From contig CANINJ010000143.1 of the NCBI GenBank assembly GCA_947468985.1, forward strand, positions 1 to 5,385: a DNA stretch of 5,385 bases, given 5' to 3'. Made by a program: the position numbers and the translations under genes. This DNA is from Bacteroidota bacterium. Lineage in GTDB: Bacteria; Bacteroidota; Bacteroidia; Flavobacteriales; Flavobacteriaceae. The notes under the pieces were generated by a model. It saw nothing but the letters and a program-made list of their open reading frames with translations, made no database searches and was not told the DNA's origin. Shown here in pieces: positions 1 to 5,385 of this stretch (its first letter is position 1; each line of letters starts with the position of its first letter).

Positions 1-2
1 AA

Positions 3-335
3 ATCTACCATAATTCAAGATGCTCAAAATCAAGAGAATGTCTAAGTTTATTAGAACATTCAGGTGTGGAATTTGAAATAATAAAATATTTGGAAACGCC
101 GCCTACATTTGAAGAATTAGAAGCACTTATTGAAAAATTAGAAATAAATCCAATAGAATTGATTCGGAAAAAAGAAAAACTATGGCTTGAAAAATTCAAA
201 AACAAGGAGTTTACCGCTAAAGAACTGATTCAAATAATAGTTTCAAATCCAATTCTGATTGAAAGACCAATCGTAATCAATGGAAATAAAGCAATTGTTG
301 CAAGACCTATTGAAAAAACATCAGAAATTCTTTAA
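3..335 (+). CDS. arsC: ArsC-family protein, probable glutaredoxin-type arsenate reductase (5' end cut by window edge)
   Basis: An open frame runs in from the left edge and ends at TAA 333-335, leaving 110 codons. The usual family length is about 113-118, so probably only the initiator and a few residues are missing. The fragment begins IYHNSRCSKSRE, the active-site loop of the ArsC/Spx thioredoxin-fold family; the catalytic cysteine is fragment residue 7 (TGC 21-23). Three arginines sit where ArsC enzymes bind the oxyanion: the one in IRKKEKLW (residue 55), the one in IERPIV (88) and the one in VARP (101). Known family chemistry is reduction of arsenate to arsenite in the cytoplasm, using glutathione/glutaredoxin or a similar thiol. 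No arsB, acr3 or arsR is visible, so a true arsenic role is inference; it could be a housekeeping ArsC/YffB-like reductase. A GTG at 66-68 is an internal valine codon, not the start, because the active-site motif lies upstream of it. There is no clear terminator between it and the receptor gene. Confidence 0.88.
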   Translation: MYHNSRCSKSRECLSLLEHSGVEFEIIKYLETPPTFEELEALIEKLEINPIELIRKKEKLWLEKFKNKEFTAKELIQIIVSNPILIERPIVINGNKAIVARPIEKTSEIL

Positions 336-353
336 TAATTAATTTAACAAACC

Positions 354-389
354 TTTGTGAAGTCAAGCCTAAACCAAGTTTTACTTTTG
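354..389 (+). promoter_or_regulatory. Putative Bacteroidota-type promoter of the outer membrane receptor gene
   Basis: TACTTTTG at 382-389 matches the Bacteroidota -7 consensus TAnnTTTG exactly. A TTTG at 354-357 could act as the -33 element, but the 24-base spacing is slightly longer than usual. Transcription would start near 395, giving a leader of about 25 bases that is AT-rich and lacks a Shine-Dalgarno sequence, as is normal in this phylum. The site lies in the 86-base gap after the arsC-like gene and suggests the receptor can be transcribed on its own. Confidence 0.55.
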
Positions 390-421
390 CAGTCTTATTA
401 TAAAAAACAGAATTCAATTAT

Positions 422-2866
422 ATGATAAATTTAAAAACGGCATTTTCTTTCTTCCTTCTTTCGATTTCAATTTTGACTTTCGGACAATCAAGACCCGAAG
501 CCAAAAAAATTAAAATTACGGGAACTGTAATCGAAAAAGTGAGCAAGCAACCATTAGAATATGCAACGATTACCTTTATAAACAATAGAAATCCTAAAGC
601 TATTTTTGGAGGTATTACAAATGCCAAAGGAGAATTTGACATTGAAATAAATGCTGGAAGTTACGATGTGAAAATCGAATTTATCTCGTTTAAAGCTACC
701 GAACTCAAACAACAAATCCTTAAGGAAAGTACAAATTTAGGGTCAATTGCACTTGATGAAGATGCCAATCAATTGAATGAAGTTGTAATTCGTTCAGAAA
801 AAACTACGGTTGAAATTAAACTGGATAAAAAAGTTTATAATGTAGGTTCTGATTTAATGGTAAAAGGCGGAACGGTAAGTGATGTTTTGGATAATATTCC
901 TTCGGTTTCTGTCGATTCTGATGGAATTGTAAGCCTAAGAGGAAATGCAAATGTTCGGATTTTAATCGACGGAAAACCATCCAATGCCATTAATATAGCT
1001 GAAGCTTTGCGTCAAATTCCTGCCGATGCCATTGACAAAGTTGAAGTTGTAACCAATCCTTCTGCTCGTTATGATTCTGAAGGTGGTGGTGGACTTTTGA
1101 ATATTATTCTGAAAAGAGGAAAAAACAAAGGACTTAACGGAACGGTGATTGCCTCTGCTGGAAACCCAGAAAATTATGGACTTTCAGGAAATATAAATTT
1201 CAAATCGGAAAATTTTAATGTTTATACAACCACCGGATATAATTATAGAACCAATCCAGGACATTCAATATTCAATACAGAATATTTAAATCCAGACGGT
1301 TCCACCAAAAGTTATATCGATGAATTAAGAAATAACGAGCGTTTAAGCAAAGGTTACAACTCTAATTTTGGTGTTGATTTATACATTGATAAAACTACAA
1401 CTTGGTCAAATGCGATGAATATTAGAAAAAATAACGGGGGAAATCCTGAAACTATTTCTTACACAAATTATGACGTAAACCACATTTACACCAACACCAA
1501 TTACCGTTTTAGTAATCAATTGAATGATGGATTGAATGCTGAGTACACAACTAATTTTACTAAAAAATTCAAGAGAGACGGGCATAAATTTATAATTGAT
1601 GGCACGTTTTCTAAAAATACCGATAATGATTTCTCTTTAATTACTAGTTTAATTGATGAAAAAACGAGCAACGAACAAAAGCAAAATCGGAATATGATTC
1701 AGTCTGATTATGTGGTTCCTTTTGGAAAAGCAAATCAGTTTGAATTTGGTTACAAAGGTGATTTCAATAAATTATTGACCGATTTTAAAGTCGGTTCTTT
1801 TGACGCAGGTGGAAATTACGCGTCAAACGCACGATACACAAACATTCTTGATTATCGAGAAAACATAAATGCTTTGTATTCGCAATTTGGAACGAAAGTC
1901 AACAAATTTTCTTTCTTATTTGGATTGCGTTGGGAGGATTCAAAAATAGAAATCAATCAGTTGGTAACCAACGAGTTCAATACTCAAAAATACAGTAATT
2001 TCTTTCCAAGTGCCTTTGTTACCTATGAAGTTTCTGCCGAAAGTAGCGTTTCTTTAAGCTACAGCAAAAGAATTTCAAGACCAAGAGGACGTCAAATAAA
2101 CCCGTTTTCAAATTATTCAAGTAACATAAATATCTTTAGAGGAAATCCAAATCTAAAACCCGCATTCACCGATGCAATAGATTTTGGTTACTTAAAGCGT
2201 TGGGACAAACTGACATTTAATACGTCAATGTACGTCAATAAAACAACTGATTCCTTTCAATTTATCCGTCGTGAAAGTGGCGATTTTGTAAATGGAATTC
2301 CCGTAATTTTAAGCACACCAATAAATTTAGCAACGGAATACCGTTACGGATTTGAATTTACATTGAATTATTCCCCGTATAAATGGTGGAAATTAAACAG
2401 TAATTTCAATTTTTATAAAGTCAAAACACAAGGGAATTTCTCTTATACCAATACCCAAAATGCAGTTATCACACAAAATTTTGACAACTCGGCATCATCG
2501 TGGTTCACCAGATTAACGTCAAAAGTTACCTTGCCATACAAAATTGACTGGCAAACAAACGTAACCTATAATGGACCAGAAAACAATGCGCAAGGAAAAT
2601 CATTAGGTATGGTTGGGGCGAATTTAGGCTTCAGCAAAGACGTATTTAAAGACAAAGCAACCATCGCGTTAAATGTTCAAGACGTTTTCAATTCCCGAAA
2701 AAGAATGTACGACACCAACATTCCAAACGTGCTAAATTCCTATACTGAAATGCAACGAAGTATTCGACAAATAACGCTATCATTCACTTATCGATTCAAT
2801 AAGAAAAAAGAAGAGCGTAGCAAACCTCAAAAAGGTGGTGAAAATGGAGATGATTTCCAAGGATAA
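422..2866 (+). CDS. TonB-dependent-receptor-like outer membrane beta-barrel protein with carboxypeptidase-regulatory-like N-terminal domain
   Basis: This is a complete 814-residue protein of the Bacteroidota outer membrane beta-barrel family (OMP_b-brl_3 type). Residues 1-21 form a signal peptide: K5, a hydrophobic core, then TFG before Q22, the likely cleavage site. Residues about 31-112 are a carboxypeptidase-D-regulatory-like beta-sandwich (ITGTVIEKVSKQPLEYATI, then TNAKGEFDI). LNEVVI at 118-123 resembles the TonB box of SusC-like receptors. Residues about 145-232 are the plug, with SDVLDNIPSVSVDSDG, SLRGNANVRILIDGKPS and VEVVTNPSARYDSEGGGG. Residues about 240-792 are rich in aromatic, Asn and Thr alternation typical of barrel strands, ending SFTYRF. 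A 22-residue charged tail follows. The expected role is TonB-driven uptake across the outer membrane; the substrate is unknown, and no SusD or transporter partner adjoins it. ATG 422 is chosen because it starts the signal peptide directly after the promoter and an A-rich leader. The length is normal for the family and no frameshift is seen. Confidence 0.93.
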   Translation: MINLKTAFSFFLLSISILTFGQSRPEAKKIKITGTVIEKVSKQPLEYATITFINNRNPKAIFGGITNAKGEFDIEINAGSYDVKIEFISFKATELKQQILKESTNLGSIALDEDANQLNEVVIRSEKTTVEIKLDKKVYNVGSDLMVKGGTVSDVLDNIPSVSVDSDGIVSLRGNANVRILIDGKPSNAINIAEALRQIPADAIDKVEVVTNPSARYDSEGGGGLLNIILKRGKNKGLNGTVIASAGNPENYGLSGNINFKSENFNVYTTTGYNYRTNPGHSIFNTEYLNPDGSTKSYIDELRNNERLSKGYNSNFGVDLYIDKTTTWSNAMNIRKNNGGNPETISYTNYDVNHIYTNTNYRFSNQLNDGLNAEYTTNFTKKFKRDGHKFIIDGTFSKNTDNDFSLITSLIDEKTSNEQKQNRNMIQSDYVVPFGKANQFEFGYKGDFNKLLTDFKVGSFDAGGNYASNARYTNILDYRENINALYSQFGTKVNKFSFLFGLRWEDSKIEINQLVTNEFNTQKYSNFFPSAFVTYEVSAESSVSLSYSKRISRPRGRQINPFSNYSSNINIFRGNPNLKPAFTDAIDFGYLKRWDKLTFNTSMYVNKTTDSFQFIRRESGDFVNGIPVILSTPINLATEYRYGFEFTLNYSPYKWWKLNSNFNFYKVKTQGNFSYTNTQNAVITQNFDNSASSWFTRLTSKVTLPYKIDWQTNVTYNGPENNAQGKSLGMVGANLGFSKDVFKDKATIALNVQDVFNSRKRMYDTNIPNVLNSYTEMQRSIRQITLSFTYRFNKKKEERSKPQKGGENGDDFQG

Positions 2867-3125
2867 TTTTCCCTACTGTAATTATTGAAACTGCCAAAAT
2901 GAATAGGTTTTTGTTGGTTTTTACTTAGTTTGAATCTGAACTTTACAAAGATATTGCTTTAAACTGACGCTGCTATAAAATGACTGCAGTCGTATTACAT
3001 GTTCTTTCTGACTTAGCATATATTATGGCCTTATGAAATCAATCAAAAAAACATGACCCGCTAAAAATTTTAATTTCCTTAGCGGGTCAATCGATGTTTT
3101 TTGTTGTCTTTGTAGTTAAAAAAAA
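2867..3125. other. Non-coding gap between convergent receptor and purB genes
   Basis: These 259 bases separate the stop codons of two convergent genes. I find no credible ORF; the ATG-started frames at 2899 and 3033 end within 10 codons. There is no tRNA-like or repeat structure beyond the hairpin at 3046-3102. The 180 or so bases before the hairpin are AT-rich and otherwise featureless, and would form the 3' untranslated region of the receptor mRNA. Confidence 0.7.
3046..3102. terminator. Bidirectional hairpin terminator between the receptor gene and purB
   Basis: TGACCCGCTAA (3054-3064) pairs perfectly with TTAGCGGGTCA (3079-3089) around a 14-base loop. A-rich sequence lies on the left and T-rich sequence on the right. 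Read on the minus strand, the stem is followed almost at once by TGTTTTTTT, an intrinsic terminator 37 bases after the purB stop. Read on the plus strand, the T-run (3097-3102) comes after a 7-base interval. The outer ATGTTTTTT can also pair with AAAAAACAT across a small bulge. The hairpin therefore looks strongest for purB and serves the receptor gene as well. Confidence 0.85.
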
Positions 3126-4472
3126 CTAAATTCCTACAAAATTACTCGGTGTAATCTGCAGCAATTCGGCTTTGATTTCATTAGAAACTTCAAGAGTTGA
3201 AATGAAATTATGAATCGCTTTTTTATCAATCGTTTCGTTTGTTCTGGTTAATCCTTTCAGGGCTTCATAAGGATTTGGATAGCCTTCTCTGCGTAAAATT
3301 GTTTGAATGGCTTCGGCAATAACAGCCCAGTTTTTCTCTAAATCTTCGTGAAATTTAGGTTCGTTCAAAAGTAATTTGTTCAATCCTTTCAAAGTGGCTT
3401 CAAATGCAATTAATGTATGTCCAATTGGTACCCCAATATTTCTTAAAACCGTACTATCAGTTAAATCACGTTGTAATCTTGATAATGGTAATTTCGCCGA
3501 AAGGTGCTCAAAAATAGCATTTGCCATTCCTAAATTACCTTCCGAATTTTCAAAATCAATTGGATTTACTTTGTGTGGCATTGCCGAAGAACCAATTTCT
3601 CCCGCTTTTATTTTTTGTTTGAAATATTCCATAGAAACATACGTCCAAATATCTCTATCTAAGTCAATTATAATAGTATTTATCCTTTTCAAAGCATCGA
3701 AAAAGGCCGCGAAATGATCGTAATGTTCTATTTGAGTTGTTGGAAAAGAATGGTGTAAGCCTAAATTCCCTTCTACGAAATCACTTCCAAATTTTTTCCA
3801 GTCTATCTGTGGATACGCTACGTGATGTGCATTATAATTTCCCGTTGCGCCTCCAAATTTTGCTGCGAATGGAATATTGAACAACAAGCGCATTTGCTCT
3901 TCTAATCGTTCTACAAAAACTCCGATTTCTTTACCCAAACGAGTAGGAGAGGCAGGCTGTCCGTGGGTTCTTGCCAACATTGGAATATCGCGCCATTCTA
4001 CACTCAACTCTTTTAATTTGGAAGTCAATGCGATTAATGATTGCATATATACTTTCTCAAAAGCGTCTTTTGTTGACAATGGAATAGCAGTATTATTGAT
4101 ATCTTGTGAAGTCAATCCAAAATGAATAAATTCTTTGTATTGTGACAATCCTAATTTTTCAAAAGCATCTTTGATGAAATATTCAACTGCTTTTACATCG
4201 TGATTGGTTGTTTTTTCGGTTTCTTTTATCCAAAGTGCATCTTGCGTAGAAAAGTTTTTGTAGATGTTTCGTAAGCTTTCAAAAACATTTGAATCAATAC
4301 TTTTTAACTGAGGCAATGGAATTTCACACAAAGAGATAAAGTACTCAATTTCAACTAATACGCGGTATTTAATTAAAGCTTCTTCTGAGAAAAATGGCGA
4401 TAATGAAATGGTTTTGCTTCTGTATCTTCCGTCTATTGGTGAAACAGCATTTAATTCGTTTAAAGTAGTCAT
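3126..4472 (-). CDS. purB: Adenylosuccinate lyase
   Basis: This is a complete 448-residue enzyme of the fumarase/aspartase superfamily. It acts twice in purine synthesis, splitting SAICAR to AICAR plus fumarate and adenylosuccinate to AMP plus fumarate; it is known as a cytosolic homotetramer. The protein opens with LNELNAVSPIDGRY, as in E. coli-type PurB. Visible motifs are TTNHDVKAVEYF (about 89-99), TSQDINNT (121-128), RTHGQPA (168-174, with H170 matching catalytic H171 of E. coli), and the signature GSSAMPHKVNPIDFENSEGN (294-313). S295/S296 lie in the mobile catalytic-serine loop. LQRDLTDSTVLRN (333-345) is also conserved. The C-terminus stops at TPSNFVGI, roughly ten residues shorter than E. 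coli PurB; I recall this ending as usual in Flavobacterium, so it is not a truncation. The ATG at 4470-4472 follows a promoter and an A-rich leader. The gene is convergent with the receptor gene and divergent from ndk. Confidence 0.98.
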   Translation of the reverse strand: MTTLNELNAVSPIDGRYRSKTISLSPFFSEEALIKYRVLVEIEYFISLCEIPLPQLKSIDSNVFESLRNIYKNFSTQDALWIKETEKTTNHDVKAVEYFIKDAFEKLGLSQYKEFIHFGLTSQDINNTAIPLSTKDAFEKVYMQSLIALTSKLKELSVEWRDIPMLARTHGQPASPTRLGKEIGVFVERLEEQMRLLFNIPFAAKFGGATGNYNAHHVAYPQIDWKKFGSDFVEGNLGLHHSFPTTQIEHYDHFAAFFDALKRINTIIIDLDRDIWTYVSMEYFKQKIKAGEIGSSAMPHKVNPIDFENSEGNLGMANAIFEHLSAKLPLSRLQRDLTDSTVLRNIGVPIGHTLIAFEATLKGLNKLLLNEPKFHEDLEKNWAVIAEAIQTILRREGYPNPYEALKGLTRTNETIDKKAIHNFISTLEVSNEIKAELLQITPSNFVGI

Positions 4473-4495
4473 TGTTGTGTTGTTATTTGAAAGTG

Positions 4496-4503
4496 CAAAG
4501 ATA
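4496..4503 (-). promoter_or_regulatory. Putative purB -7 promoter element
   Basis: On the minus strand this reads TATCTTTG, an exact match to TAnnTTTG, and is followed by CAC. It lies 23 bases before the purB ATG, which would give a leader of under 20 bases. That leader (AAATAACAACACAACA) is A-rich and lacks a Shine-Dalgarno sequence, typical of Bacteroidota starts. No good TTG -33 element is present at the usual distance. Confidence 0.6.
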
Positions 4504-4641
4504 AATTAAATGTTTGGTTTATAATCATTGATAAAGTCAAATCTGTACTTTGAACACTATTTTTATAAATATTGCAAATCGTTTTTCTGATAGGCTTATC
4601 AAGTATCTTTCCAACTATCGAAAGTTTAAAGTCTATTTTTA

Positions 4642-4672
4642 TTTATAAATCAATTTAAATGCACTACTTTTG
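4642..4672 (+). promoter_or_regulatory. Putative ndk promoter
   Basis: TACTTTTG at 4665-4672 matches the Bacteroidota -7 consensus exactly. TTTA at 4642-4645, 19 bases upstream, is one base away from the -33 consensus TTTG. The predicted start near 4678 gives a leader of about 17 bases consisting almost only of A and T, which would leave the ndk ATG unstructured and accessible. Confidence 0.65.
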
Positions 4673-4695
4673 CACCAAAATTAAAAAAAATTAAA

Positions 4696-5115
4696 ATGGC
4701 TACGAATAGAACATTTACAATGATTAAACCAGATGCAGTCGCTAACGGACACATCGGAAACATTTTAGCAATGATTACAAATGGCGGTTTCAAAATCGTT
4801 TCTTTGAAATTAACACAATTGACTGTTGCAGATGCACAAGCATTTTATTCAGTTCACGCTGCTCGTCCTTTCTACGGAGAATTAGTAGAGTTCATGTCAA
4901 GAGGTCCAATTGTTGCTGCAATTTTAGAAAAAGAAAATGCTGTCGAAGACTTTAGAGTATTAATTGGTGCTACAAATCCAGCAGATGCTGCAGAAGGTAC
5001 AATTAGAAAAGCGTATGCAACTTCTATTGGAGAAAATGCGGTTCACGGTTCTGATAGCGATGAAAATGCGGCTATCGAAGGTGCTTTTCACTTTGCAGGA
5101 AGAGAGCAGTTTTAA
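4696..5115 (+). CDS. ndk: Nucleoside diphosphate kinase
   Basis: This is a complete 139-residue protein, the standard length for bacterial Ndk. It transfers the gamma phosphate of ATP to other nucleoside diphosphates through a phosphohistidine intermediate, supplying GTP, CTP, UTP and dNTPs in the cytoplasm. The opening [17 protein letters not shown] carries the nucleotide-binding K11. Y51 lies in [10 protein letters not shown], followed by [13 protein letters not shown] (66-78). [17 protein letters not shown] (91-107) includes T93 and R104. The active-site signature NAVHGSDS (114-121) holds the phosphorylated H117 (CAC 5044-5046). The ATG at 4696 lies directly downstream of the promoter, and the N-terminus aligns with the family. 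Codon choice looks clean and consistent with a well-expressed housekeeping gene. It diverges from purB, another purine nucleotide gene, and ends in its own strong terminator. Confidence 0.98.
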   Translation: MATNRTFTMIKPDAVANGHIGNILAMITNGGFKIVSLKLTQLTVADAQAFYSVHAARPFYGELVEFMSRGPIVAAILEKENAVEDFRVLIGATNPADAAEGTIRKAYATSIGENAVHGSDSDENAAIEGAFHFAGREQF

Positions 5116-5143
5116 TATTTGAAACAGAGTATTTCAGTTCATA

Positions 5144-5178
5144 AAAAAATCCCATTTCAACTTGAAATGGGATTTTTT
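5144..5178. terminator. Bidirectional intrinsic terminator between ndk and the right-edge gene
   Basis: A perfect inverted repeat has 17-base arms (5144-5160 and 5162-5178) around a single C. The core ATCCCATTTC pairs with GAAATGGGAT; the innermost bases must open to make a real loop of about 5 bases. The stem is flanked by A6 on the left and T6 on the right, so on either strand it is a hairpin followed by a U-run. It begins 29 bases after the ndk stop and lies 34 bases beyond the stop of the convergent gene, so it fits both. Confidence 0.92.
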
Positions 5179-5211
5179 ATTTATATCAATTGTTGCTATT
5201 GGTTTTATAAA

Positions 5212-5385
5212 TTAAAACAACGTGATTTGTCCGTCGTCATCAAGTTGAATTTCTGAATCATCACCGCCATCAACTTCAACATCACCTTCAACTTCAATTT
5301 CCTCAGGAATTACTTCTTCAGGAGCTTCATACGGTAAAGATTCTAATAAATTCACCTGTTTTACTTTGTCAGTTGCCAATTGATT
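5212..5385 (-). CDS. C-terminal tail of probable DNA gyrase/topoisomerase IV subunit A (5' part beyond window edge)
   Basis: A frame enters from the right edge on the minus strand and ends at TAA 5212-5214, giving 57 residues. It has no start codon in the window, so it is a fragment. It begins NQLATDKVKQVNLLESLPYE, which resembles the end of the C-terminal beta-pinwheel region of Flavobacteriia GyrA/ParC-type proteins; I recall a pattern of the kind KALGNQLTTDKVKQ there. It then becomes a strongly acidic, disordered-looking tail (EAPEEVIPEEIEVEGDVEVD and onward) with an imperfect IEVEGD/VEVDGGD duplication, and ends GQITLF. If correct, the whole protein is an ATP-dependent type II topoisomerase subunit acting on DNA supercoiling or decatenation. 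That the frame codes is well supported: acidic codon bias and a terminator just beyond the stop. The family assignment is from memory and moderate. Confidence 0.62.
   Translation of the reverse strand, partial: NQLATDKVKQVNLLESLPYEAPEEVIPEEIEVEGDVEVDGGDDSEIQLDDDGQITLF

Larger units (their letters stand above)
4473..4695. promoter_or_regulatory. Divergent purB/ndk intergenic promoter region
   Basis: These 223 bases separate two genes transcribed away from each other. A -7 element for purB lies near the left end and one for ndk near the right end, leaving about 140 bases between them with no ORF. The middle holds an imperfect AT-rich direct repeat (CTATTTTTAT at 4557-4566 and 4633-4642) and a short inverted repeat TCAAA/TTTGA at 4537-4553. 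I recognise no known purine operator or riboswitch. Confidence 0.6.

Noticed and set aside
5..205. Minus-strand open frame of 66 codons
   Set aside because: It is antisense to the ArsC-like gene and its Ser/Phe/Asn-rich composition is what the reverse of AT-rich coding DNA gives. No promoter or family resemblance.
66..335. GTG at 66 as the start of a separate 89-residue protein
   Set aside because: The same frame is open to the window edge and its upstream codons encode the ArsC active-site motif HNSRCSKSR, so GTG 66 is an internal valine.
418..642. Minus-strand open frame of 74 codons
   Set aside because: It lies opposite the signal peptide and N-terminal domain of the receptor gene, which are clearly coding; no recognisable protein features.
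2946..2953. Minus-strand TATCTTTG promoter-like match in the receptor-purB gap
   Set aside because: It would drive transcription antisense to the receptor gene with no ORF, and no -33 element is near. A few chance matches to TAnnTTTG are expected in this much AT-rich DNA.
2982..2991. Perfect 10-base palindrome GACTGCAGTC
   Set aside because: About five perfect 10-base palindromes are expected by chance in a window of this size, and its flanks do not extend the symmetry.
3126..3160. Possible C-terminal truncation of PurB relative to E. coli
   Set aside because: The ending SNFVGI is what I recall for intact Flavobacterium PurB, all catalytic motifs are upstream, and a proper terminator follows the stop codon.
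3376..3717. Plus-strand open frame of 113 codons within purB
   Set aside because: It is antisense to highly conserved purB sequence, including the catalytic loop; a shadow frame.
3877..4125. Plus-strand open frame of 82 codons within purB
   Set aside because: It is antisense to conserved purB motifs such as RTHGQPA, with no independent support.

Overview
The window looks like a chromosomal segment from a Flavobacterium or close relative (Bacteroidota, Flavobacteriia). Four things point there. The DNA is AT-rich. The proteins read like Flavobacterium versions of their families. Three genes are preceded by copies of the Bacteroidota -7 promoter element TAnnTTTG. The starts have A-rich leaders and no Shine-Dalgarno sequence. 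This assignment rests on recognition, not on a database search.

Layout, left to right. Positions 3-335 (+) hold the 3' part of an ArsC-family (arsenate reductase/Spx-like) gene that is cut by the window edge and lacks only its first few codons. Positions 422-2866 (+) encode a complete 814-residue TonB-dependent-receptor-like outer membrane protein: signal peptide, carboxypeptidase-regulatory-like domain, plug, beta-barrel and a hydrophilic tail. Positions 2867-3125 are non-coding and carry a hairpin terminator shared with the convergent gene. Positions 3126-4472 (-) encode adenylosuccinate lyase (purB). Positions 4473-4695 are a divergent promoter region. Positions 4696-5115 (+) encode nucleoside diphosphate kinase (ndk). 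A nearly perfect inverted-repeat terminator at 5144-5178 separates ndk from a convergent gene whose last 57 codons (5212-5385, -) are visible. That fragment is most likely the acidic C-terminal tail of DNA gyrase/topoisomerase IV subunit A.

The genes appear to be single transcription units, with convergent pairs sharing terminators and purB/ndk diverging from one promoter region. purB and ndk both serve purine nucleotide supply: PurB makes AICAR and AMP, and Ndk makes nucleoside triphosphates. Their shared intergenic region is therefore functionally plausible, but no known operator is recognisable in it. The receptor has no SusD, TonB/ExbBD or transport partner in view, so its substrate cannot be inferred.

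I see no mobile element, CRISPR array, tRNA, rRNA, riboswitch or defence-type cassette. This is mostly an ordinary housekeeping region. The most notable details are the shared promoter motif, the two bidirectional terminators, and a clamp-binding-like pentapeptide at the extreme C-terminus of the partial right-edge protein.
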